From assembly GCA_017934475.1 (NCBI GenBank), contig JAGBJN010000008.1, forward strand, positions 1 through 39,054: 39,054 bases of DNA, written 5' to 3'. Both the position numbers and the translations under genes were made by a program. The stretch's first letter is position 1; each line of letters begins with the position of its first letter. Shown here one piece after another: positions 25,962 through 34,561 of this stretch. Origin of the DNA: Clostridia bacterium (GTDB taxonomy: Bacteria > Bacillota > Clostridia > TANB77 > CAG-508). The notes beneath the pieces were generated by a model. It saw nothing but the letters and a program-made list of their open reading frames with translations, did no database searches and had not been told where the DNA came from.

Positions 25962-26813
25962 TTAGTTATTTCCATACATTGAGTTATAATATTGCATTAA
26001 ATAATTATAGTAATTAAATGGTTCCAATGTATCTGGCATGCCATAATTTACACCTTTTGTATCAACTTTGATACTTTTTATTACAGGTTTATTAATTGGC
26101 ATATCTGCTGTAAGTTCATTTCCATTTGCATCCTTTGGTTTTTCTGCGCCTTCTGCTAATTCTGAGCTCTTATATGTTACCTCAAGTTCCGCTATTTTAT
26201 CAACTACATCCATTCCCTCAATTACTTTACCAAATCCTGTATATGATCCATCTAATTCAGGTTTATCAGCATGCATTATAAAGAATTGTGATCCAGCTGA
26301 ATTGTAACCTTGTTCTGTTAAAGAAGAACTTATACTACTATAGTCTGAACGAGCCATAGCTAAAATTCCTCTTTGTAATTTTAAATTATTTTTTTCATAT
26401 CCATTTGCAATCATTTCGCCTTTTATTGTATATTCTGATTCTAATGTTTTACCAGCTTCTTTTTGTTCTTTAGTTAATTCTTTCTCAATATCTCCTAATG
26501 TAGGTGTTCCAGTTCCATCACCTTTTTTATCTCCACCTTGAATCATAAAATCCTTTATAACTCTATGGAATGTTAGTCCATCATAAAAATTATTATTTGC
26601 AAGTGCTATAAAGTTAGTAACTGTATTTGGTGCCATATCAGGATATAATTCAACTTTTATAGTTCCCATATTTTCTACTTCAATTGTAGCAACAGGATTT
26701 TCTCTTTTTTGCGTAAAGTTTCTTACAACTTGAATTCCTAATCCTAATATAAGTGCTACTACAAGCACTATTGCAATTATTAATATTATTTTACTTCCTA
26801 AATCTTTTTTCAT
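25962..26813 (-). CDS. membrane-anchored cyclophilin-type peptidyl-prolyl isomerase, 283 aa
   Basis: It speeds cis-trans proline isomerisation, here probably outside the membrane. An N-terminal helix (about residues 8-29) is followed by a cyclophilin domain with the active Arg in FHRVIKDFMIQGG, an insertion rich in Lys/Glu, and AGSQFFIMHADKPELDGSYTGFG. The C-terminal tail is rich in Tyr, Asn and Met. No lipobox Cys is present, so it is anchored by the helix. AAGAGGT precedes the ATG. It follows disA by 19 bases on the same strand, so it is probably in the radA-disA operon. Confidence 0.9.
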   Translation of the reverse strand: MKKDLGSKIILIIAIVLVVALILGLGIQVVRNFTQKRENPVATIEVENMGTIKVELYPDMAPNTVTNFIALANNNFYDGLTFHRVIKDFMIQGGDKKGDGTGTPTLGDIEKELTKEQKEAGKTLESEYTIKGEMIANGYEKNNLKLQRGILAMARSDYSSISSSLTEQGYNSAGSQFFIMHADKPELDGSYTGFGKVIEGMDVVDKIAELEVTYKSSELAEGAEKPKDANGNELTADMPINKPVIKSIKVDTKGVNYGMPDTLEPFNYYNYLMQYYNSMYGNN

Positions 26814-26832
26814 TTTTTTACCTCTTCCTTCT

Positions 26833-27909
26833 CTATAAAATTAAATTGTCAAAAACAAATTGTTCTTGCATTCTTTTTAAAGATTGTTTTATCGTACGTG
26901 CTCTAACTTCACCTATACCCTCAACATCATCTAAATCAGGTATATCTGCTGCAAGTATATGTTGAAATGATTTAAATGTTTTTATTAAATTGTCAACAAT
27001 ATTTCCAGGCATTCTTGGAATTTTATTAAGCACACGATAACCTCTTGTATATACAGTCACTTCTTCATAATTGTCTGAATTATCATATCCTAGAAGCTTA
27101 GCAATTACTTGTTGTTTCATTAAATCATCATATGGCAAAGAAATAATTTCACCAAGAACTTTTTCTGCAGTTCTCTTTTTACCTGGTGCAATATAATCTT
27201 TTATAATAAGTAACTCTTCTTTTTCTAAACCACCTATTAACTCATCAAGTTGCATCTCAACAAGTCTTCCTTCTTCACCAAGTTCATATAATGAATTTTG
27301 TACTTCTTCAACAATTTTCATAACCATTTCAGCTCTTTGAATAGCTGTAATAACATTTTCCAAAGTCACTATATCATTAAATTCGTATTCATTCAAAATA
27401 TTTAATTTACTATCAAATACCTTTTTGTATTTTTCAACAGTTTGAAGTGCTTGATTAGCTCTAGAAATAACTCTTGATGCGTCTTCTAATACATATCTTT
27501 CATTTCCTTTAAATACTGTTATTATATTTCTTCTTTGAGATATACTTATAACTATTTCACCTGTTTGCTTTGCTGTTCTCTCAGCTGTCCTATGTCTTGT
27601 TCCTGTTTCTGTTGTTGTAATTTCAGATGATGGTATAAGTTGTGCATTTGCATATAAAATTTTTCTAAAGTCTGAACTTAAAATAATTGCTCCATCCATT
27701 TTAGCAAGCTCATACAACCTTGATGGTGTATATTCAATATCTAATTTAAATCCACCATCAACTAAATCTAAAACATCCTTGCTATCGCCGATTACTATTA
27801 ATCCACCAGTTTTTGCTTTTAATATATTTTCAAGTCCATCTCTAATAGGTGTTCCAGGTGAAATAAGTCTTAGTACATCAGCCATAGTCTCTCCATTATA
27901 TGTAGCCAT
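26833..27909 (-). CDS. disA: DNA integrity scanning diadenylate cyclase DisA
   Basis: DisA makes c-di-AMP and pauses when bound to branched DNA, signalling damage before sporulation. The DAC domain has MDGAIILS (near residue 70) and GTRHRTAER (near 105). A helical linker and a C-terminal helix-hairpin-helix (VEGIGEVRARTIKQSL) bind DNA. The length of 358 residues is normal. The ribosome binding site is GGGAG. It starts 15 bases after radA, its usual neighbour. Together with cdaA this window holds two of the c-di-AMP cyclases of the organism. Confidence 0.97.
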   Translation of the reverse strand: MATYNGETMADVLRLISPGTPIRDGLENILKAKTGGLIVIGDSKDVLDLVDGGFKLDIEYTPSRLYELAKMDGAIILSSDFRKILYANAQLIPSSEITTTETGTRHRTAERTAKQTGEIVISISQRRNIITVFKGNERYVLEDASRVISRANQALQTVEKYKKVFDSKLNILNEYEFNDIVTLENVITAIQRAEMVMKIVEEVQNSLYELGEEGRLVEMQLDELIGGLEKEELLIIKDYIAPGKKRTAEKVLGEIISLPYDDLMKQQVIAKLLGYDNSDNYEEVTVYTRGYRVLNKIPRMPGNIVDNLIKTFKSFQHILAADIPDLDDVEGIGEVRARTIKQSLKRMQEQFVFDNLIL

Positions 27910-27924
27910 ACATTCAACTCCCGC

Positions 27925-29277
27925 CTATTTTATAATTCTTAATGCCTCTTCAACGTTCTTAACGCCTATTATATCTAATTTATAATTTTCTTTCAATAGT
28001 TTTTTATTATTTTCTGGAATAATACATTTCTTAAATCCTAATTTTTCCGCTTCTTTAAGCCTTTTCTCAATCATATTAACGCTTCTTACTTCTCCAGTTA
28101 ATCCAACCTCACCAATTGCTACTAAATTTGTTGGAATGCTTATTCCTTTGAAACTTGATGCAACAGCAAGTATCATTCCTAAATCAACTGCTGGTTCACC
28201 TACTTTTATTCCACTTACAACATTTAAATAAATATCTTGTGAAGATAAATTCATCCCTGCTCTTTTTTCTAATACTGCCATAAGAACTGTAAGCCTATTA
28301 TAATCAATTCCATTTGCAGTCCTTCTTGGCATTCCAAAAATTGTTTGTGTTGTTAATGCTTGTATTTCAATTAAAAGAGGCCTAGTTCCTTCCATTGTTG
28401 CAACAATTACTGATCCTGTAGGATTATCTTCTCTTTCTGATATTAGTATAGAAGAAGGATTTGTAATTTCTTCCATTCCGCTTCCTTGCATTTCAAACAT
28501 TCCAACTTCATTAGTAGATCCAAATCTATTTTTTACTCCTCTTAGAATTCTATATGAAAAATATCTTTCTCCTTCTAAATATAAAACTGTATCTACCATA
28601 TGTTCCAATACTCTTGGTCCTGCGATATTACCATCTTTTGTTACATGACCAATTATAATTGTTGTTATATTTTGTTTTTTACATATTTGCATAATTCTTG
28701 CAGTTATTTCTCTTACTTGACTAACAGTTCCTGCTGCTGCAGAAAGTTCATCACTATACATTGTTTGAATTGAATCTATAATAACTAACTTTGGAACTGT
28801 TTCAGTAATTGCTTGTGAAATAACATCAATATCAGTTTCACCTAAAAATAGTATATCTTCATTTTTTATTCCAAGTCTATCTGCACGTATTTTAATTTGC
28901 TCAGCAGATTCTTCGCCGGAAACATAAAGAACTTTACCCTCACCTTTCATTTTATCACAAATTTGTAAAATCAATGTCGATTTACCTATTCCTGGCTCTC
29001 CACCAAGAAGAATAAGTGAACCTTTTACTATTCCACCACCAAGAACTCTATCTAATTCACCGACACCTGTTGAAACTCTAGTTTCCTCTTTTCCTTCAAT
29101 ACTATTTAAAGTAGTTGGAGTAGCACTCTTAACAGTTTTTTCTCCTGTTTTCTTATTACTTTCTATTTTTTGTTCAAAAAAAGTGTTCCATGAATTACAA
29201 GCAGGGCATTTTCCAAGCCACTTTGGTGTTTCATATCCACATTCATTACAAACAAAAACAGTGCTTGCTTTAGCCAT
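27925..29277 (-). CDS. radA: DNA repair protein RadA
   Basis: RadA is a RecA-like ATPase that drives branch migration in recombination repair. The C4 zinc finger (CNECG and CPACN, residues 10-30) comes first. Walker A GGEPGIGKST (near 95), the RadA-specific KNRFG motif (near 249) and a Lon-like C-terminal domain (GEVGLTGEVRSV) follow. The length of 450 residues is standard. TTGGAGG supports the start. It is the first gene of a radA-disA-cyclophilin operon. Confidence 0.97.
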   Translation of the reverse strand: MAKASTVFVCNECGYETPKWLGKCPACNSWNTFFEQKIESNKKTGEKTVKSATPTTLNSIEGKEETRVSTGVGELDRVLGGGIVKGSLILLGGEPGIGKSTLILQICDKMKGEGKVLYVSGEESAEQIKIRADRLGIKNEDILFLGETDIDVISQAITETVPKLVIIDSIQTMYSDELSAAAGTVSQVREITARIMQICKKQNITTIIIGHVTKDGNIAGPRVLEHMVDTVLYLEGERYFSYRILRGVKNRFGSTNEVGMFEMQGSGMEEITNPSSILISEREDNPTGSVIVATMEGTRPLLIEIQALTTQTIFGMPRRTANGIDYNRLTVLMAVLEKRAGMNLSSQDIYLNVVSGIKVGEPAVDLGMILAVASSFKGISIPTNLVAIGEVGLTGEVRSVNMIEKRLKEAEKLGFKKCIIPENNKKLLKENYKLDIIGVKNVEEALRIIK

Positions 29278-29307
29278 ATTATTCCTCCAATCTTTTTTCT
29301 TTAAACT

Positions 29308-29354
29308 AAATAAAAATATAGCATAAATTTAACATTTTTGCTATATTTTTATTT
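29308..29354 (-). terminator. AT-rich hairpin after the GH15 gene
   Basis: AAATAAAAATATAGCA pairs perfectly with its complement across a 15-base loop. It lies between the GH15 stop codon and the radA start. The long loop makes it a less typical terminator. Confidence 0.55.
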
Positions 29355-29368
29355 AAATTTATTATTTT

Positions 29369-31195
29369 TTATAACTGTGATAGTGAAATTATATACATTG
29401 CATGTGACCAACCTAAGCCTAGTACCCATTTAGGACTCATACTTGAATTATCTACTTGTTCTGCTAAAAATCCATGCTGACTTGCTGTATTGGTAACAAA
29501 ATTAATTTGTTTTTGTGCTTCTTCTTTATTTTCAATTTCCATATTATATAAAGCCATCCATAAAGTTGCTATTGGCCATGGATTATTTCCACCCATATAA
29601 TTGTCATTTTCAAATCTAATATATCCACCTGTATATGTCTTTAAATTCATTTCAATTCTTTGAATTGTATTTTGAACTTCTTTTTGATTTTTATCATACA
29701 TATTAAAAGGAATAACTGTACCTAAAACACTTATGTCACAAATATTATCCTTATTGTTTCTTTTTAAAGTTCTATCATCATTTAGGAATTCCTTCATTGA
29801 ATATTCTTTAACTTTTTCTGCTAATTCTTCTAATCTATTTGTATCTTTTTTTTCATTTAATATCTTTTCTATTTTTATCATTGCTTTAAATGCAGCAAAT
29901 ATAGCAGAAATTGAATATAAATGAACTCCTTCATGCATTTCCCATATATCATAACTTACATGTGTTTTGAATCTTGAAATTAAAAAGTTTGTATCAAACA
30001 TATAGTTTTCAATTGCACTAATTGCCTTTTTGCACATATCATATGTATCTTTTAAAAAGTTTATATCTTTTATTACTTTATAATGTTCATAAACACCATA
30101 TACTACACTTGCAGTCTCATCTATTTGATAGCCCCAACATGGAGCAAGCCTTCCATCTGTATAAAACCTTTGCTCCCACATTCCATTTTTACTTTGTGTA
30201 TTTTTACAAAAATTGCAATAGAACTTTGTTGTTATATCTTCCATTTTTAAAATATCTAGAGCCTTAGTAATATATACCGCATCTCGAGGCCAACAATATG
30301 CATATCTTCCAGATTTTTGTCTTTGTTCATCTACTTCCATTGCAGCTATTATTCCACCAGTTTTGCTATTTGTAAGTAATGGGAATAATAATATTGTTCT
30401 TATATATATCTTTTTTTCTTTTGATTCTTCTTTATCTAATAATTTAAGTCCATCATGTTTTTTTACATAATTTTGCCAATATTTTTTTGTTTCATCTAAT
30501 TCTTTTTCAACATTAGTTTTCTTTAAACTTAAATAATCTAATTTTTCAGAATTATCATTTATTGTTATAAATAAATTAAAATCGACAACCTCGTTTGGTT
30601 TTAATTCACCAATTTTAAAACTAATACATGAATCCTCAGCCATTCCTATATAATCTTTATCTCTAACAATACCTGACTTCATTTCTTCAAAAGAATTGTT
30701 TAATCTATAACTTTGTATTTCTTTATCTGAAAAAATACCAAAAGTATAATCATGGCTATATTGTTCTAATACATTTTCTTCAACTCTTGATCCAACCATA
30801 TTGTTGAAGTTTGTAAATAATTTTGAATATACTAAAAAATCAACATCTAAATTAATAGAATTACAATTTGTAAATCTGTATTTTTTTATAAGTACATTCT
30901 TTTTTATTGAAACAAAATCTGTTTGTTCAATTTTTAAATTAAAATACTTATTTTCTATTTCTGTTTGTAAAATATTTGTATTTTCTATATATTCTTGTTT
31001 ATAAACATTATTTATATCATCATGCAAGTTTATTAACATAGAATCATTTATTTTTACTCCAGTAATAAATTCATCTACAAACTGTTTATAATCACGTGAT
31101 GAATAACAAAATCTAAGTAGCTCGCCTTTATTACTAAGGCTAGCTACTATATTTTCATTTCCAATTATCGCATCATTATAATATTTATTTTTCAT
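29369..31195 (-). CDS. glycoside hydrolase family 15 (glucoamylase/trehalase-like), 608 aa
   Basis: GH15 enzymes cleave glucose from alpha-glucans by inversion, using two glutamates. An N-terminal beta-sandwich domain (about 1-230) leads into an alpha/alpha-barrel with RYAYCWPRDAVYITKAL and PCWGYQIDE. IWEMHEGVHLYS holds the likely acid Glu (near 420), and GFLAEQ the likely base Glu (near 578). There is no signal peptide, so it acts in the cytoplasm, perhaps on glycogen or imported oligosaccharides. It lies nine bases after the beta-CASP gene, so the two may be co-transcribed. Exact substrate cannot be told from sequence. Confidence 0.88.
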   Translation of the reverse strand: MKNKYYNDAIIGNENIVASLSNKGELLRFCYSSRDYKQFVDEFITGVKINDSMLINLHDDINNVYKQEYIENTNILQTEIENKYFNLKIEQTDFVSIKKNVLIKKYRFTNCNSINLDVDFLVYSKLFTNFNNMVGSRVEENVLEQYSHDYTFGIFSDKEIQSYRLNNSFEEMKSGIVRDKDYIGMAEDSCISFKIGELKPNEVVDFNLFITINDNSEKLDYLSLKKTNVEKELDETKKYWQNYVKKHDGLKLLDKEESKEKKIYIRTILLFPLLTNSKTGGIIAAMEVDEQRQKSGRYAYCWPRDAVYITKALDILKMEDITTKFYCNFCKNTQSKNGMWEQRFYTDGRLAPCWGYQIDETASVVYGVYEHYKVIKDINFLKDTYDMCKKAISAIENYMFDTNFLISRFKTHVSYDIWEMHEGVHLYSISAIFAAFKAMIKIEKILNEKKDTNRLEELAEKVKEYSMKEFLNDDRTLKRNNKDNICDISVLGTVIPFNMYDKNQKEVQNTIQRIEMNLKTYTGGYIRFENDNYMGGNNPWPIATLWMALYNMEIENKEEAQKQINFVTNTASQHGFLAEQVDNSSMSPKWVLGLGWSHAMYIISLSQL

Positions 31196-31203
31196 TTGTA
31201 CTC

Positions 31204-32856
31204 CTACTCAATTATTTTAACTATTTGTTGTTCTAATTCTTTTATCTTTTGATTCAATTGCTCTATCTCTTCATCTTTTGCATCTTCATGAAGCATTTCT
31301 TCTTTTACTATATCAGACATATCTTCTAATTCCTCTTTTAAAGTCATTATTCTATCTAGTACTTCCAATCTAATATATTTTCTTTCATTTTCTGTTGCTT
31401 CTTTTCTTCTACCAAGTCTTTGAACACTTTCATTTAATTCGAATTCTTCACCATATTCTGGTATTATTACCGGTATATTTGTTTCATTTAATATTTTTTC
31501 TTTTAAAATCAATTGTCCCTCTGGCTCACCATGTACTAAGAATATAGTTTTTGGTTTATTTATAAATGAATATATGAAATTCATTAGCCATTCTTGGTCA
31601 GCATGTCCAGAATATCCTTCAATATATTCTATTCTAGCATTTACTGCTACATCTTCTCCAAATATTTTTACAACTTTTGCTCCATCTACTATTTTTCTAC
31701 CAAGTGTACCTTCTCCTTGATAACCAACAAATAGTATTGTATTTCTAGGGTCCCATAAATTATGTTTTAAATGATGTTTTATTCTTCCAACTTCACACAT
31801 ACCACTAGCTGAAATAATTATTGCAGATTCATTACTTTCATTTAGAGCTTTTGATTCATCAGCTGTTTGTGTAAATTTTAGTCCTGGAAATTCAAGAGGA
31901 TTATCACCACTTGCTATTACTTTTTTAGTATCTTCATCAAATAAATCCATATTATTTTTAAATACTTCTGTTGCAGATATTGCAAGTGGACTATCTACAT
32001 ATACTGGAGTCTTCATTAAAGTCTCATATTTTTCTCTAAATTCTTTATCTTCACCTTTTATGTCTTTTAAATTATTTAATTCATATAATATTTCTTGTGT
32101 TCTTCCTACTGCAAATGAAGGAATCACAACTCTTCCACCTTTATTTAAAGTTTCTGATACTATATTTAAGAACACTTCTGCTTTTCCTTCTGTTCTATTA
32201 TGAAGTCTTCCACCATAAGTTGATTCCATTACTACATAATCTGCATCATCTATCATTGTAGGTTCATCAAGAAGTGGTATATCATTATTTCCTAAATCTC
32301 CTGTAAATACAGCTTTTGTTGTTTTTCCATCTTCTTCTGCCCATACCTCTATTATAGCAGATCCAAGCATATGCCCTGCATCACTAAAACGAACATGTAT
32401 ATGATCATCTATATCAATTATTTCATCATATTTTATTGGTTCAAATACTTCTAAACATTTTAATGCATCTTGCGCTGTATAAAGTGGTGGCTGAGGATCT
32501 AATCCTTTACGTGTTCTTTTTCTGTTTTTCCACTCAATTTCTTGTTCTTGTATATGTCCACTATCTGGAAGCATTATTGCACATAAATCACAGGTTGCTT
32601 TTGTAGCATATATTTTATTTCTAAAACCTTCATTATATAATTTTGGTATTCTTCCTGAATGATCTATATGTGCATGTGTAAGTAACATAAAATCTATTTC
32701 TCTTGGGTCAAATAAAAATGGTTCTGAATTTTCCCATTCTTTTTCAGCAACCCCTTGGTATAATCCACAATCAACTAGAAATTTTTTTCCTGCAGCTTCA
32801 ACCAAAAAGTTTGAGCCTGTTACTGTTTTAGTCGCACCCAAAAAAGTTATTTTCAT
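31204..32856 (-). CDS. metallo-beta-lactamase/beta-CASP RNA-processing hydrolase, 550 aa
   Basis: This family includes CPSF-like RNases that cut or trim RNA. The zinc motif HAHIDHSG (near residue 60), SDAGHMLGSA, FTGDLG and a beta-CASP segment (IPSFAVGRTQEILYEL, ISASGMCEVGRIKHHL, GYSGHADQEWL, VHGEP) are present. The last ~90 residues form a coiled coil (MTLKEELEDMSDIVKEE), an addition not found in all members. The ORF can start at 32877, but AGGGGG lies nine bases before the ATG at 32854-32856, which also begins the fold (MKITFLGA). It follows the unknown coiled-coil gene after 13 bases. Confidence 0.88.
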   Translation of the reverse strand: MKITFLGATKTVTGSNFLVEAAGKKFLVDCGLYQGVAEKEWENSEPFLFDPREIDFMLLTHAHIDHSGRIPKLYNEGFRNKIYATKATCDLCAIMLPDSGHIQEQEIEWKNRKRTRKGLDPQPPLYTAQDALKCLEVFEPIKYDEIIDIDDHIHVRFSDAGHMLGSAIIEVWAEEDGKTTKAVFTGDLGNNDIPLLDEPTMIDDADYVVMESTYGGRLHNRTEGKAEVFLNIVSETLNKGGRVVIPSFAVGRTQEILYELNNLKDIKGEDKEFREKYETLMKTPVYVDSPLAISATEVFKNNMDLFDEDTKKVIASGDNPLEFPGLKFTQTADESKALNESNESAIIISASGMCEVGRIKHHLKHNLWDPRNTILFVGYQGEGTLGRKIVDGAKVVKIFGEDVAVNARIEYIEGYSGHADQEWLMNFIYSFINKPKTIFLVHGEPEGQLILKEKILNETNIPVIIPEYGEEFELNESVQRLGRRKEATENERKYIRLEVLDRIMTLKEELEDMSDIVKEEMLHEDAKDEEIEQLNQKIKELEQQIVKIIE

Positions 32857-32869
32857 ATTTAACATCCCC

Positions 32870-34537
32870 CTATTCAAATACTTTTATTTTCTTGTTAAGC
32901 TTTACTTTTAATATTGTCTTTTCTTTTATTTGTATTTCTACATCATTTTCTTCTACATTTGAATCATATATTTTTATTTTTAAAGAATCCTTTTGATATT
33001 TTAATACATATATGGTATTTGATAAATTTGCAATTTTACTATCAAACAAATTTCTTAAAATACTGTAATTTAGTTCTTTATCATCAGTAAACTCGGACAA
33101 TATCTTTATTTTACATGCTTTTGAAATAATTAGTTGCTCTATTTCTTTTATTTGGCTTTGTATTTTTTTCATTTTTCCTAAATTTCCAGTATTATATGGT
33201 ATATGTTCAAAATATCTTATTTCATATAACAACTTTTCTATTTCAAATTTATTTTCCGTTTTCTTAACTATTTCTAAAAAACATTTTAAAAACGATATTT
33301 CTAATCCCTCAATATATTTCGATTCTTTTGTTCTTTCATCTTCTTTAATATTTAAACTATCAAAAAAATCTTTTCTACGCTGTAATTCACCTTTATTTTT
33401 AACAAAAGATTTAGGTTCCATCATCTTATTGCATTTTTCTATTTCATTAACATACTCTTTCCTTGATTTTTTATACATTAAAACTAAATGGCTAACACTA
33501 AATATTTTATCTTTATTTTCAAGTTTTAAATTTCTTTCCTCATAATCCTTTTTTAGAAATTCATCATCACTAAGAATCTTATCAAGTTCACCTATTTTTA
33601 CTGCTAATCTTCTTTTCTTAGCAGATAGACTTTCAAGATATTTTCTATTATCTTGCATTTTTTCTAGTTCATTAGAAACCTTTTTGCTTTCTTTTAAAAT
33701 TTTAATTTTTTGTTTTTTACTAGCATTACATCCCATTACTATTATTGCTTTAATTAAACAATCCAAAAATTCATCGGTATTCTCTTTACCACATTTTTCT
33801 TCAAGATTTTCTTTAATTAAACTAATATAATCAACTTTTTGTTCCCTAGCTATTTCCTCTGTTGTCAAACCAAAATTTGAATTATATTTACTTCTTAATA
33901 TTTCATTATTAGGAATATCTACTTCATCTTGTTCTTCTTTACCTGTTATCCATTTTTGAATAAATGAATTTCCCAAAAGTATTAACATATTTTGATAAAT
34001 TATATTAACATTTTTGTTTATCATTTGACTTGGAGTTATTCCCCAAGACCAACCATCAAAATCACGAATAACCTCTGAATTACTTATTACATCTCCTGTT
34101 AATAATACACTTGTAATTGCTTTTTCATATAAGTTATATTTTTCATCAAGTGTTATTTCATTTTGGTTTAAAGAAATTAAGGCTTCAAGAAGCATTCTTT
34201 CATTATGATAAACTTTTATAATTCCTTTTTCTTTATCAACAAGGTATTTAACTTTTTTATCTTCAAGTTCTTTACTTTCCTCTGACATAGGCTTTACAAG
34301 AACTATTTTATTACATTTATTTTGTACTATCTCTACAACTTTTTTTAAAAAAACTTTTTTTGAAGCAACATTTATTTTTATTGTTTTATAATCTTCATAT
34401 CCATTTTCAATTTTATAAAACATGTCAAGTAAAAGATTTTTAACATCAACTGAAAAATCTTTTACTTCTAAAACTTTTTCTAAAACATTATTATAATCAA
34501 CAATTTGAATTTTTGAAAAAATATCCTCTTTGCTCAT
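32870..34537 (-). CDS. uncharacterised coiled-coil protein, 555 aa
   Basis: A hydrophilic, Lys/Glu-rich protein with no signal peptide or membrane segment. Residues 1-240 look globular, with VIRDFDGWSWGITPSQM as a striking conserved-looking segment. Residues 240-450 contain long heptad-like helices (KKVSNELEKMQDNRKYLES and KKRRLAVKIGELDKILSDD). The C-terminal 100 residues look beta-rich. I cannot assign a family. It lies between ftsK and the beta-CASP gene on the same strand with short gaps, so it may be co-transcribed with ftsK. A role in chromosome handling or RNA processing is only a guess from neighbours. Confidence 0.75.
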   Translation of the reverse strand: MSKEDIFSKIQIVDYNNVLEKVLEVKDFSVDVKNLLLDMFYKIENGYEDYKTIKINVASKKVFLKKVVEIVQNKCNKIVLVKPMSEESKELEDKKVKYLVDKEKGIIKVYHNERMLLEALISLNQNEITLDEKYNLYEKAITSVLLTGDVISNSEVIRDFDGWSWGITPSQMINKNVNIIYQNMLILLGNSFIQKWITGKEEQDEVDIPNNEILRSKYNSNFGLTTEEIAREQKVDYISLIKENLEEKCGKENTDEFLDCLIKAIIVMGCNASKKQKIKILKESKKVSNELEKMQDNRKYLESLSAKKRRLAVKIGELDKILSDDEFLKKDYEERNLKLENKDKIFSVSHLVLMYKKSRKEYVNEIEKCNKMMEPKSFVKNKGELQRRKDFFDSLNIKEDERTKESKYIEGLEISFLKCFLEIVKKTENKFEIEKLLYEIRYFEHIPYNTGNLGKMKKIQSQIKEIEQLIISKACKIKILSEFTDDKELNYSILRNLFDSKIANLSNTIYVLKYQKDSLKIKIYDSNVEENDVEIQIKEKTILKVKLNKKIKVFE

Positions 34538-34561
34538 TATTTATCTTTTGCCTTTCTTATT

